DNA of 64,000 bases from Brachynemurus nebulosus (GCA_035578155.1 JAPWDM010000003.1:21478916-21542915), one strand, 5' to 3'. Shown: positions 45,796-59,510, counted from the stretch's first letter. Numbers and translations are program-made. The notes: generated by a model from the sequence alone, not told the origin.

Positions 45796-45969
45796 AATTG
45801 GTTTAAGTATGGATATATTGACCAACGACCAGAAAGTTTTGAAAATTCTGTAACATATTTCTTCCCCAAAGAAGAAAGAGAAACACCAAAGTGTAGTGTA
45901 TGTGGTAAACCGGCTTTTATAAGATTGGATCCACATGAAATATCCATTGCACTCATTGCGTTCATATGA
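45796..45969 (+). pseudogene. Possible BED zinc-finger remnant of hAT transposase
   Basis: A 57-codon frame reads NWFKYGYIDQRPESFENSVT, then YFFPKEERETPKCSVCGKPA, and stops soon after. A hydrophobic-aromatic lead (SVTYFF) followed by CxxCGK is the opening of a BED-type zinc finger, the usual N-terminal DNA-binding domain of hAT transposases. The downstream H-x(3-5)-H/C pair is not seen in frame. The location inside an element with hAT ends makes this plausible, but the domain call is tentative. Confidence 0.3.
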
Positions 45970-47205
45970 GAATAATAATTTTTTCGCTATGTATACGTAT
46001 AATTATTGTAATGCTTCTAACGACTATTGACTAATCAGTAAGATATTTAACACTAAAACGAAATATACAAGAAGTCGAGAATATATCAGAAAATGAACTA
46101 GTGCCTTTTTTATTGACGAATTTATCTAAAGATGAGAAGGGTAATCGCCCAGGGCGACTTCCCATTATCTTTGTATGTGAAATTGTATGTATTTTATGAG
46201 ACTAAAAGTTAAAAATAGTAAATTCCCGGGAGTTCCAATCAGAGTTATGTCAAATTGTATATATTCTTCAGTTATTTTTCTTTTTTATTTAAAAAAAAGA
46301 TTGGCCATAAATCTAGTTTTTTTTTTCAATGGAAAGTCTCCATAAATTATATTAAAAACTGAAACTGACCTACAATAATAAAAAATAAATATTTTGTGAC
46401 AAAAAGAAATTGAACAATCATAAAGTTTACTTGAACAATTACTTGAAAAAATAATCATAAAATAATAAAATGTCGTCCTGTATATTTGTGCCAGTTTGCT
46501 TGGAATGTTAACATATGTGCGAAATTCTCTTAATGTGTAGATATTTAAAAAAATTTTTTTTTTGTTAACGTCTTCTCGCTTGACCGTTCTTATATTCTAT
46601 CTATCTACATATTTTATTTAAGCTGTCTGTTTATGTTTCAAATTTTAGGCTGTCAACAATCCATCATAAATTACAAAGTCTCCTGGTTTTTTTACTGACT
46701 ATGCACATAACCTTCGATTCCATGTTTCCGAGTCTACCGATATAACAAAGACATTGTAATCATCTTTGTGACGTAAAAATTTTTTCTTTCAAAAATCAGA
46801 AATTTTACCCTTTACGGTTCATAAAAAAATTTTGCCTTGTGGCTGCCTCTTTGTCCACCTGAGTATTCTTAAAACCTTCCAGCGCGTAACTTCGGAACTA
46901 TTCGACTAATTTCGATGAAATTTTCAGGGCTTTAGTTAGTTCCAAATGAATTTCTATTAAACGTGGTAAAATCTATTATTATTATTAAAAGTCGTAAAAC
47001 CTATTAAACGCCGATATTTTACTTATTATTCGACCAAATAAAAGATTTTATAAAGCTAGTTGAAAGCGTTATATTGATTTATGACAGCATCACACATTTT
47101 TAATTGCAAGTATTTAATTCGAATTTTTAAAGAAACAATTTTTAATATTGCTTTAAAAAGTTTCAGTATTAATTATACTTTCAAATTATTTAAATAGTTT
47201 AGCAA

Positions 47206-47380
47206 GAGTCTTGCTTTTTTCTTGCTTTTGTCTTGGTCTTGCTCACGCGAGTCTTGGTCTTGGTCTTGCAATCATACTTATAGTCTTGGTCTTGGTCTTG
47301 GTCTTGCTATACATAGTCTTGGTCTTGGTCTTGGTCTTGCAAAAAATGCAAGACCAAGACAAGACTGCAAGACCAAGACT
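47206..47380. repeat. Right subterminal CAAGAC/GTCTTG array
   Basis: Runs of GTCTTGGTCTTGGTCTTG with spacers (CTATACATA, CAATCATACTTATA) end in inverted CAAGACCAAGACAAGAC next to the right terminus. It mirrors the left array. The 93- and 65-codon frames crossing it are spurious. Confidence 0.85.
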
Positions 47381-47405
47381 AATTTTGCTCATCACTAACA
47401 AACAC

Positions 47406-48300
47406 AGTTTACCGCACAAATGCGAAGTAAACCCATGCACGAATATAACATATTTTCTATCCCTTACTGTTACACTGGTTTCAGTAGTATAGAGATAGAT
47501 ATGTTGTCTCTACTGCTCTGTGATTGTGACGTACTAAAAGAAATTCGCCAAGAACGTCTTGAGCACATATTAAGTCAGCTAGAGATTTTCACAGCTTTCG
47601 AGATAAAATATAGGAAATTTTAGTATATTTTTTACGGTTTATAAGTCAAAAACAAGTAAATGTGCTTGTAAACGTCTTTTGCATATGGATTGTTAATGTT
47701 AATATGGTGGTCACTTATGTGACAATTTGATTTCCTATATGTCTCTTCATTTTCTTTAAGAGTTGTGAATGTAGCTCTTTACTTCATTTTTTTATTGAGT
47801 GACGAAAATTTGGTTGTTTATATCTCTAAATGTTGCTGACACAATTTGGCCAAAATAATTTCAGTTGGGTCTCTTTATCAAATTCTAGTATCCATATTTT
47901 CTCAAATTTCTCGAACCCATGATTGAAAAGTTAGTTAAAAAAATCGTAAATGTTGCTTAGTCTTTTATGAGACATTTTTTTTACTTTTTTTTAAGAAATT
48001 TCCACATCTTTAGTAATATTTATAAATTTTTATGATTACAAAAAATTGTATCCACTATTTGATTCCAAAAATATTCCACTAATTAAATTTGTCATTAGGT
48101 ATGTCATTTCGATAATTTTTTTTTTTAAAACTTTTTATTTACATTTGGTCAGAAGATTATTCAGCCGGAAATATTTAAATGTTCACGAAAAACCCTTCAA
48201 ACATAATACATAACTCAAACTATCAATTAAAACTGGTAATTCCAGATAACAATAATTAGATAATAATTGTGACAAATTCTTATTTCAATGTTAAAAAGCA
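47406..48300. other. AT-rich sequence, nothing recognised
   Basis: No supported features. The 67-codon frame at 47420-47623 is unrecognised. Confidence 0.4.
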
Positions 48301-48308
48301 ATTCGTGC

Positions 48309-48366
48309 AAAATGTTCTGTACTCTTTACCAGTGAGTGTAAACTGGTAAAGAGTACAGAACATTTT
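48309..48366. other. Perfect 25-bp hairpin with 8-base loop
   Basis: AAAATGTTCTGTACTCTTTA continuing to CCAGT (48309-48333) is exactly complementary to 48342-48366 around GAGTGTAA. It is isolated, with no other copy in the window. It could be a very recent foldback, a hairpin left by palindrome-forming repair, or a small hairpin RNA source. Confidence 0.8.
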
Positions 48367-49737
48367 TTTATAAATCACGAACAAATTGATAAATTGTTAA
48401 TTTATTATTCATTAACAGGATCCAAATTATATAAATGAGAAATACATACATAATTAGCTAGTAATTAGACATTCCATATACTGTGCACATTCTCGCTGTG
48501 TTATTGTATAAATATACCAACCAGCAATAAATACCTGTATCTCTGTGTAGTGATTACCATCATAAGCATGTGTAGTACTCTAAGAAAATATTCGTACATT
48601 CAGTACCGTTTTTATCCACTGGACACGAGTTTAGGACCAATTATCTGAGAGAACTCCAGACTCATACACATAAAACTTAAGAAAATAAGTTCATTATTAT
48701 ATTAGGTATGATCTTTGAGCACCATACTTTTTTTTAATAATTTGATCATTCCCGATAATAACTTTTTGTTTTCAAAAATATTTATGATATGATTTTTGAG
48801 ATATATGCAAAAATATATGTAGATTTTTGGTTTTTTAAAAGAACCGTTCAGGGGCTTAGAGGCCTTCGAAGTTAATATGCTCAAGGGGTTCTAAACTTAA
48901 TATGCTCAAGGGGTGCTCAGGCACTTTCAAACTCAATGTGCCTAGGAGTCCCATGATTGTTTAAGTCGGTCCTGCATACACTGTCTAATATTGAGGAAGA
49001 GTCGGTTTTTGTGATTTAATCTGCTGTATCTAGGAATGACTTAGATAGAAAGGCAAGGATAAATGTTAAGCAAATGTGAAGTATTTACCGGTTTAGTGTA
49101 AGCATTAATGTTTCATGACAATAAATCCTTACAGTTCTAGTTGGAAAGTAGCATTTAAATTCTTTTTTAAGTTAATAAAACCTGAAGGACAAACAAATTG
49201 TAGAATTTGAATCTTAAAATTTAGAGTCTAATAAATAATACAGAAAAAATTAAGTTACTCATTTTTAGTCATTTAAAAAAAAAGGTTAATCATTTTAGTC
49301 GTTTAATCGAGGGTAAAATACTCAACTGAAAAATGACAAAATTTAAACAAAATTAGTCGACTAAATAGATTAATCAACCGACATCACTCATTTGAATGGG
49401 AATAAGCGAATACTAATTTCAGTCACAATACCTACATACATCATTGTACTGTGGTGTATATGCGTTCAGCTGTGGCGCAATTGAGATTTTAAATTGAGTA
49501 TGTGCTCAGTACTAAATAAGTACGACGAAATAACAAGTCTTTTAAAGTGAATGTTTACGTTATGTTGCCACTACGGTCACTACTATGCCACTATCGCACG
49601 TACACAATAGATGGCAATGAATAAAAAAATGTATTTTAAGAAGAAAGATACAAAAACATTTATTTATACTAAATACAAAATTCTTTCATTTGAACATTTT
49701 TTATTTACCTTTTTTCGGCCAGTATGAGATAGCACTA
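48367..49737. other. AT-rich sequence, nothing recognised
   Basis: A short direct repeat (AATATGCTCAAGGGGTTCTA / AATATGCTCAAGGGGTGCTC) occurs near 48875 and 48899. Otherwise nothing was found. Confidence 0.4.
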
Positions 49738-51196
<1,459 letters not shown>

Positions 51197-51764
51197 TCTA
51201 CTTAATAAATTTGTAATACTGACTGACTGACTGAGTGACAACGCACAGCCTAAACCGTTGGGTTTAGAAGAATGAAATTTTGAACAGCAGTTCCCTATAT
51301 AACGTAAGTGACCACTAAGAAAGGATTTTTGAAAATTCGCCCCCTAAGTGGGTTTAATAGGGAATGCAAATTTTTATGGAAATTCGTTATTTTTGAAGTT
51401 AGAAAAATATGTTACTATGACTATTAAAATAAATAATATCTTATTTAGTGAATCTTTAACTTTGACTGACAGACAACGCACAACCTAAACTGTTGAGTTT
51501 AGAAGGACGAAATTAAGCACGGGAGCTATGAAAATTGGCGTTTAGACTTCTATTTATAAATAAAAGTCAGTTGTTTCTGGAAAATTCCCTAAGGAGTTAA
51601 AACAGAAAATGAAAGTTCATATGGGAAGTTCGTCATTTTTGAAGTTAGAAACGTGGATATTGATTATTTGATTTAGGCTTTTGAAAAACATTAAAAGTGA
51701 GCAGAAAGTGGGTACCTAATAAAAAGATGTTATCGATGAGAAATCCCATCGGACATACGGCTAG
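51197..51764 (+). mobile_element. Non-autonomous Helitron, family E copy 1, 568 bp
   Basis: It starts TCTACTTAATAAATTTG directly after an A, and ends CGG-CTAG directly before a T. A hairpin (CGATG...CATCG) lies about 9 bases before CTAG. TC start, 3' hairpin, CTRR end and A/T insertion site without duplication are the Helitron signature. The body has (GACT)n and two related segments (CAACGCACAGCCTAAACCGT near 51240, CAACGCACAACCTAAACTGT near 51473). No Rep/helicase is encoded. Confidence 0.8.
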
Positions 51765-53460
51765 TATTTTTATATTACACTAAGATTCTATGAATAAAAG
51801 TAATTATTCATCTTGGGCGGGCCTCCAGCTTTTGTGGCATATTATTAAGTAGAGGGTTGGAAAAAATTATCCAGCGTGACAAAGGGGGAGGATTGGTCAA
51901 AAAGCCATGACGTATTTTATGGATCAACAGCTATTTTATTTCAAAGCTTAGTTGCAATATATTTCTCACACCTTGAAGTGTAACATTGTTAAGCACTGTA
52001 AAAAATATTACTTAAAGAAATAGCTTTATACTGGATTGATATAGATACACTTTATCTTTGATATCTAACTAATTCTAATAATTGAAAATCTATCACTTTT
52101 GCCGACCTAGTGAAGCTCTTCCTCCTTAAAAGGAATTCCAGAACCGCTGATTTTTTTCATTCTTTCGTTTCGTGCCTAATGTACAGTCAACATAAGTTTT
52201 TTTGCATAAACAATAGAAAAACTTGCATATGTATATATTTATCATATAATATGAAATAATAGAGCCTTCAATTACACCATAAAGTTGTATTTCCTATGGG
52301 CAATTTCAACGATACATATTTCCTGACACTCGTGTGTGTGTAGTAATTATTTATTTATTATACGTGCACAATTCACTCGGCGTGGTCTCGTGTGCTGTTG
52401 ATCAAGCAACACATTTCCATCAGCTAGTATTAGTAGCCTAGCAATAAGTCCATATATATGATATGTCATAATATGTGCACTGAATGATAGACAAGCCTGT
52501 TGGAAACTTATGGATCTGGTGGTCTAACAGTTGTCGGTCTCCGTATTCATGATACGTATTAAAAGAAATTATAATGTAGAAATCCTTGAACACTTGTTAT
52601 TTTGCGAAATGTATATAATATCTGAAACACATAGGTATATGTATGTGTTTATAATATACACTGACAATAAAATACGTATGTAGATTTGATGGCAGCATGA
52701 TTGTCTTTGGCTATAGACACATTACAAATGCAATTACAATAATTATTGCAACAGGATTGGTCAGCATGTTTCTGTGTAAACTTTGATCCACTTCATAATT
52801 CTCTCCGTTTCATAGAAATAAAATTTATTGAATTTCTATGAAATTTATGTCAGTTTCGTCGGAAAGGTTTACTGTCATGTATATGTGATTTCAATAACGG
52901 ATAAACCGAAATTTTAAGGCCTTCTTCTTGATGACTATTGCTTTTCGAAGTGAAAATTTCTATAGCGAAAGTAACGTTGCGTAAGAGAGTAATGAAATTT
53001 GTAATGTGAGAATGTAATGAAAGGACCCCTCCGGATAAGATAGGTGAATCTGCCAAAGTTCCAACCCGGGTCGGGGGTGCCATGGTAGGGTTCGCTCTTG
53101 CACATGTATTCTATAGCTGCAATATTAGGTCAAGGTTGCTTTGCGTTTTCGAGTTGTACCAAAATGTTCAATTTTGGACATTTCCTGATTTTCCACTTTC
53201 CTTCCCCCCAAGTGCATAAGTATTATATACATATATTCATGTAGGGTTGCAAGAGCTCTATAAAACTCTATAATGCAGCTCTCCAAAACACAGTGTTTAG
53301 AAGAAGATATTTGCAAAAACTTCTAAATGACCTATAAAAACACACAAAACACGACCTTGAACCAAAATGAGACATAGATTTTTGAAATCTACGCCTTTGA
53401 ATTAGTAAATATATGTCTAAAAATATTTCGCAAAATTGGGCCAAGTAAGGCTAATTTAAG
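51765..53460. other. Mostly AT-rich sequence, nothing recognised
   Basis: 52850-53320 is slightly GC-richer with frames of 77 and 63 codons on the reverse strand (for example MAPPTRVGTLADSPILSGGV). These show no recognisable domain and no splice context. Confidence 0.4.
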
Positions 53461-53680
53461 GATTTAAATACAAGGGGCTTTAGTGACATCGGTGTTGCAG
53501 CCGCCGTAGTGGGCTTGTTTAGCCATAAAATATGGCGGCGCCTCTTTCTCACCACTAAAAAAAACAAGCGGGTGCGATTAAGCCTCATTTACAGTGTTTT
53601 CATCAGTATGGAAAGGTCTCACAAAATATCATAAATCAAAAAACATGACTTCCGTCACAAGAAGGTAAACTGGCATTATT
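53461..53680. other. GC-richer stretch, unidentified
   Basis: GTGTTGCAGCCGCCGTAGTG and AAATATGGCGGCGCCTCTTT form a weak local inverted repeat (GCCGCC / GGCGGC). It may be the remains of a small element. Confidence 0.3.
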
Positions 53681-53689
53681 TATTTCCAT

Positions 53690-53855
53690 TTACTAAACAT
53701 TAGATAAAAATAACTTCACTTTATTTTAATTATTATTACCAATCAATTAATTTCTGCTCTTATCAGACTATTAAAATTCAACAAATCTATGGAGAGATCA
53801 CCGTAGAAGTGATCACTTCGGTCGCATAATCTTGAGCACACTTTTTCTGATAACA
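53690..53855 (+). repeat. Dispersed repeat family F, copy 2
   Basis: It matches 25067-25500 in order with a shorter spacing (see copy 1), including CACTTCGGTCG and the AGCACAC block. Confidence 0.5.
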
Positions 53856-54528
53856 GCACGTTATCTAAACAAGGCAACATACTAAAACTAATAAAGATAG
53901 GTCACACTGTGTGGGTCACCGATTTGGCTGAGTCTCCGTGTATTTAAAGAGGTTCGCTAGCGTAGTAAATCCCCAAAGCCCTAGGGTGCAACACTCGGAA
54001 ATAAGGGAGAAATTTCTCTCGAAAGTTTTAGACTTACAATTAGTACAAGTTCTAAAAACAAAAAATTGTTCATATTTGCTTAAGGGGAAATTCCCAAAAA
54101 AAGAATCCCAAAAAATCCCAAAAAAAGAATTTTCCATAATTATGCTCCTTAAGTTGTTAGAAATATTCTCCTAAAATTTTATTTTAAAAAAATGAAAAAT
54201 CAAAAAGTTATGGGCATTTTAGTGCACGGATTTTTCTATAAAAATCAATAAATGAAAAACTTTAAATACTTTTTTCTCGAAAGTACGTTTTGCGACATGG
54301 TTCCTCATGTGTCTCAAAAATTATTTGAGATATCGACATAAATCACAGTGCATATTATTCCTCGATACTGTCATTTTGACAGGAACTAGGATGTTTTGGT
54401 TCCGTAATATATTTTTAAAATAGCGGCTGTTTATAATTGAGAAAAAACGCTGATTTTTGAAAATTTATTTTCAAAAAGAAATAAAAAACCAGTATCACTG
54501 GTTTCTTATTTCTTTTCTTAGATCCTAG

Positions 54529-54891
54529 TTAGTGCCATAACTGTTTATGTATATTTTCAGAAAATTCTTGAATTTTTAATTTTGGTTCACTGGGGATTTC
54601 AGAATGCGAGGAATCATCAAGGTGGAAAAATCTCGCAGTGTCGATTTCAAAGCCATTTATACTCAGCTCATTTTTAAATTTAAAAAAAAAAAAATTGTAA
54701 TCTCCACACATGTAGAAACAATGTTGTATATTTAACTTTTTTACAAAATATTTATTTGTATAAAAAAAATAATAAAAAAAGATTTTTGATGTTTTTTGGG
54801 CGAATCTCGCCTTAAAGAAAAACGGAAATCTCATCTCGTGAAGATGCAATACAAATCCACTCACTAATCCATCATCAGTTATAAGTAGCAT
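54529..54891 (-). CDS. Unrecognised 120-residue frame inside an inverted-repeat element
   Basis: It is the longest non-microsatellite reverse frame in the 53.9-kb element. It starts MLLITDDGLVSGFVLHLHEM and has a Phe-rich middle reflecting AT content, then a more ordinary acidic tail (FHLDDSSHSEIPSEPKL). If real, it could be a transposase fragment, but no catalytic motif is visible. Confidence 0.15.
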   Translation of the reverse strand: MLLITDDGLVSGFVLHLHEMRFPFFFKARFAQKTSKIFFYYFFYTNKYFVKKLNIQHCFYMCGDYNFFFFKFKNELSINGFEIDTARFFHLDDSSHSEIPSEPKLKIQEFSENIHKQLWH

Positions 54892-55427
54892 TTTTCAAAA
54901 AAATGATCAAATACACGTGTTTTGCATCGAAAATTTCCGATTAAAGAGACATTTTTCAAAACGTAAGTGATATACTTTTTCCCTTTGATAAACTAAAAAA
55001 GAGTCCCGTTTGCTCAAATGCTGCATTCATTTCTTGTAGTATAGATGCCAGTTAAATTTATGCTTTATTTGTTTTTATGATGATTATCATCCAAAAAACT
55101 ATATTTAAACAAGAAAATCAATAAAAACTGCTATTTTATTCCTGAATATCTACTGCGTTTTATCGTTAAAAAAAGCTTAATTTTATAAATAGAATTCCAT
55201 AAGTCTATGTTACTTACAATCCGAATTATGTTAGCAAATGAATATTTTTTATGAGAAAAGCTAGAAAAAACATACGCTGCACACTTCGCCAAGACAGCTT
55301 TCGTAAGTTCGAATTTTGGAACTGGTACTACTGGTAAGCCTAAAACTCTCAAGAGAAATTTCTCCCTTATTTCCAAGTGTTGCACCCTGGGGCTTTGGGA
55401 ATTTACTAAACTAGTAAACGTCTTTAA

Positions 55428-56110
55428 GGTACCATCACAGTGTGATCGGCCGAAAAATAGTCAATTTTCCCAATTTTTTTCGGATGGATAGGATGGGGGA
55501 ATGGGGATGAATTTTTTTTTACGATTAATACCACTATTTAACAATATAAAAATATTTATTTTATTTATTTTTATATATTTTTTGTAATTTTTATAATTTT
55601 TTGAAAGAAGCGTCTTTAAAAAAGGCCGAAGTTTGGTGCCCATGATTGCGGCCACAGTTTTTATCTGAAAAAAAAAATCAAATGGATTATCAATTTGTAG
55701 GTAAGTCGCTATGTTCCTATGGGAGCTTTTTTTTGAAATCTTATTTTCTCACATGGAAAACTAAAAAATTTTGTATTTTTTATTCAAACCGCCGCCATTT
55801 TTTCAATTTCAAAGGAAAGGAAAAAGCTCCCATAGGGAATATAGCGGCTTACCTACAGATTAATAATCTATTTGATTTTTTTTTGCGGTCGCAATCGTGG
55901 GCACCAAATTTCGGTTTTTTTTAAAGATACTTTTTTCAAAAAATTATAATAATTATCAAAAATAATTAAAAATAAATAAAGAAAATAATTTTGTATTGTT
56001 AAATAGTGGTACTAATCGTAAAAAAATTCATCCTCATTCCCCCATCCTATCCATCCGAAAAAAATTGCGAAAATTGACTATTTGTCGGCTGATCACACTG
56101 TAATGATACC
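55428..56110. mobile_element. 683-bp foldback element inserted at TTAA
   Basis: Arms of roughly 300 bp (55428 to about 55730 and about 55810-56110) are highly complementary. They start GGTACCATCACAGTGTGATC (complement of the right end: GGTATCATTACAGTGTGATC). TTAA flanks at 55424-55427 and 56111-56114. The left arm of the host element keeps the unoccupied site (GTGTATTTAAAGAGG near 53938), proving insertion with TTAA duplication. GG ends suggest Kolobok rather than piggyBac. The 64- and 92-codon frames inside are by-products. Confidence 0.85.
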
Positions 56111-56155
56111 TTAAATACACGGAGACTCGGTCAAATCGGTGACCCACACCGTAAG

Positions 56156-58940
56156 TTCTCTGTAAGTCTTTGTAAATTCTAAATTTTTCGCAAAAGACAC
56201 GTTAATTCTATCTGAGGTAAGTATACGTTTCTTTCTGATGATATTTCTACTAAATAAGTTAAAAATGAAAAAAATGAATTATGAACTACTATAAAAATTC
56301 TTATATTTTTGGTTTTATCTGACTAAAATCACGGTCATATTATTTATTTAAATTACGGATGACTTAATAATAGTTTGAATCTTTAATCAACTTTGAAATT
56401 ATTCATCAATTCAAAATTCAGTTTCGATCTAGAGTTCATTCATTCTTGCGATATTCCTTGGGGAAATACAAAAATATTTGTGATTTTCTTCAAATTAATT
56501 AACTAATTAATGGTTTTGAATAAAATTTGAACCAAGGTTATCTATGCTATACTACTTACAAATTTACAACTACTTACTAAACCAGTATTTGTTATTTTAC
56601 TTTTCAAAATTTTTACTATAATTTAATGAGTTCTTATTTTATTCCGTAATAAGATGAATTTGCAAATATTTGAAATGTCTAAAATGTGGGTTTAGGAATT
56701 AAATTACTGAGTATAGAAGAATTATATTTGAAAAAAGTTTGATTCAAATTTAAAACTTATAAATTATCCTAATTTGAAGTCATAAGGAAATGCAATATTA
56801 AGCAAATTATCTCCTGATATAATAGTAAACGTTTCACTATTGGAAATTAATTAATTTACAAACCCAAAATTAAGCACCTTATCTGGAGGTCGACTATCAA
56901 GTATCAATTGCATTATGATATAAGGAAGTTGTAAAAAGAAACAATTTCACAGTATCTCACAAAACTATTTACACATTCGTATACAGAATTCTATGACTAT
57001 TTAAGATATTTTTTTCTGCAAATGTCGACGACCTAGGCTGATTTCTTGGTAAATCGACGGATCAGTTATTGTAAAAATGTCTGAAAGAAGATGAAAAATC
57101 TTAATATATTCTCTATAGGGTCTTTCAACATAAGTTTATTTTTAACAAGTTTTCTTAGGAAGGAAATTGAACTTGAAGGATTTGAACAAAATTCTTATGA
57201 CTGTAATACGTACATGTATTGTGGAAGCTGCTTGGTATAAAAATGTTTGTATTATCTTTCTCAAGATAATTAGTTGCAATATTAGAGTACAGAAGAATGA
57301 ATATAATTAAACTATTACAGTCTTATTTTATAAATTATATATATTTATAAAAAGTAACCCAAGTTTTAGATCCAATAAAATAAATAATCAAAAGAAAACA
57401 ATTAACGACAAAAAAGACCAAAATTGGAAAAATCACAATCAACTGTTTCTCCATATCTCCATATTAATTACAAACATATTTGCTCTCATTAAGAATTAAT
57501 TACTTAAATATATATTAATTACTTTAAACTATAAATATTTAATCATAATGTGTAGATATTTTTATCCATGACTGTAATACGTAAGTATCTTTAACGTAAG
57601 CAACATAAAAGTATCTCACAATTTGTTTGCAAATATGTATATGTTAGGTAATCTGCATCACTATTACATCAAATTATATGAAATAACATTTAAATTTCGT
57701 ATATTAAATACGTTTATGTTGCAAAAAAACAGTGTTTTAAACATAGAGTAAGTTTTTTAAAAAAAATTGCTGATTTAATGAAAAAAAGGCTGTGTAACAC
57801 CATCATCTTGTGTGACCTTGTTTCGTTTTTCTGTAGAAATTACTAGATAATGAAAGTATATATATTATTTATTGATAGTGTAATAGGTGTATGTATGTGA
57901 ATAGTAAAATATATATAGAGGGCTCCTCCTATATTTGATTGTTGCTTGATCAGTCGGTTGGCAGGCATTCTTGATCATTTTTTTAGTGTTCCGTATCAAA
58001 ATTGGCGAAATGGAACACTTATGCAACATATAGACAATCTTCTCTTAAACTATTCGACATGGAAAGTTAAAATTTAGCACAGAGATAGAGTGTGGTAGTC
58101 CAATTGTAGATGTGGGGTTGAATTTTTTAATTCTGGGGTTTTATTTCAGGTGATAACCTGGAAAGTGGCGAAAAATTGTTACCCCGAGGGCATCCAGTAG
58201 GATATCAAAGGAAAACTTATTAAAGCACGAATTTAGTAACATATATTATATATAACTATACTTTCTTTTTGGGGGTGGGCGATCTATTAAAAATTGCTAT
58301 TCCCGACCCGTATCACTAGAGGGATTGTTCAGAAAAATTTGAAAATTTTATGGGCATCAAGAATAAGGTGTAGATTGAACGAAAATTATCAGGACCAGAT
58401 TTTCTTTTGTACATAAAAAGAAAGCCGGATGACACACTTTGCTTTGATCGAGATGTTCTTAGTCAATAATTATGTTAATGTTATGTTAAAATAGTATTTT
58501 TGTGAGTTTGTTAGAAAATGAACAACAATTTATGTACGCATATAAGAATAGGTTACTTTTATAGGTACACTTGCATCTCATATTTGTTAACGTATTCATA
58601 CATACAAATAATAGATTAAAAATATCAAAGAAATTGACAAAAACAGGCGACGTGCATTGATCTGTATGTCTTTCTGATAAATCTAAATGGATTGATAGTA
58701 CGGAACATTTTTTGCGTAAATACAACTTGCACCTGACGACTTGTTTTTGAATTATGTGCAATTTACTACCGTATTTTTAATATTGATAGTACATACGTCC
58801 TTAAAAATATTCGTACACCGCATATACACGAATACCGCCATCAGATTCATAATCAGTTAGCTTTTACGTTATTTGATGATAGAGTTTATTGCTACGTTTG
58901 ACCTCAAGTCGATCCATTTACTAACTGGAATGTAATTTCT
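56156..58940. other. AT-rich sequence, nothing recognised
   Basis: 57978-58022 carries a small inverted pair (AGTGTTCC / GGAACACT). The 91-codon reverse frame at 58486-58761 (MHIIQKQVVRCKLYLRKKCS) is unrecognised. No other feature was found. Confidence 0.4.
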
Positions 58941-58947
58941 AAAGTTA

Positions 58948-59510
58948 CTATCCGTATACCCGATGGAATTTCCCATCGACAACATCTTTTTATTAGGTAC
59001 TCACGTTCTGCTCACTTTAAATGTTTTTCAAAAGCCTAAATCAATATCAATGTTTCTAACTTCAAAAATGACGAATTTCCCATACGAACTTTCATTTCCT
59101 GTTTTAACCCCATAGGGAATAAATTTCCAGAAACGTTTACACAACTCATTTTTATTTATAAGTATGTAGAAGTCTAAACGCCAATTTTAATATCTCCTGT
59201 GCCAAATTTCGTCCTTTTAAATCCGTACGGCTGTGCGTTATCTGTCAGCCAAAGATTCATTAAATAAGATATTATTTATTTTAATAGCCAAAGTGACATA
59301 TTTTTATTTACCACTAACTTCAAAAATAACGAATTTATGTACAAATTTTCATCCCCTATTAAACCCACTTCGGGGACGAATTTTCAAAAATCCTCTCTTT
59401 GTGCTCACCTACGATACATAGGGAATTCCATTCTTCTAAACCCAACGGCTTAGGCTGTGCGTTGTCTGTCAGTCAGTCAGTCAGTCAGTGTTAGAAATTT
59501 ATTAAGTAGA
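58948..59510 (-). mobile_element. Non-autonomous Helitron, family E copy 2, 563 bp, reverse
   Basis: The reverse reading starts TCTACTTAATAAATTTC after an A and ends with hairpin CGATGG-GAAATT-CCATCG, GGTATACGG, then ATAG before a T (the expected CTAG has one change). It is colinear with copy 1 at 51197-51764 over its whole length, and similarity starts and stops exactly at these ends. The 62-codon forward frame inside is by-product. Confidence 0.8.

Larger units (their letters stand above)
44498..47397. mobile_element. 2.9-kb hAT-like element with subterminal CAAGAC arrays
   Basis: Perfect 14-bp inverted ends TAGTGATGAGCAAA (44498-44511 and the complement at 47384-47397) are flanked by an exact 8-bp duplication, ACAAACAC (44490-44497, 47398-47405). 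This defines one insertion of 2900 bp of hAT type. Just inside each end lies an array of CAAGAC/GTCTTG hexamer repeats. The interior includes a family A fragment, an AT-rich filler and a frame with a possible BED-finger remnant. No full transposase survives. Confidence 0.85.
53909..56149. mobile_element. Inverted-repeat transposon, about 1.55 kb before later insertion
   Basis: Arms of about 145 bp: GTGTGGGTCACCGATTTG (53909 on) mirrors CAAATCGGTGACCCACAC (ending 56149). The inner part of the arm (53971-54053: CCCTAGGGTGCAACACTC, AATAAGGGAGAAATTTCTCT) mirrors 55315-55400. The right arm is split at its TTAA by the 683-bp foldback element. A 120-codon reverse frame (54529-54891) lies inside but is unrecognised. 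The superfamily is undetermined because no duplication is clear. Confidence 0.7.
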
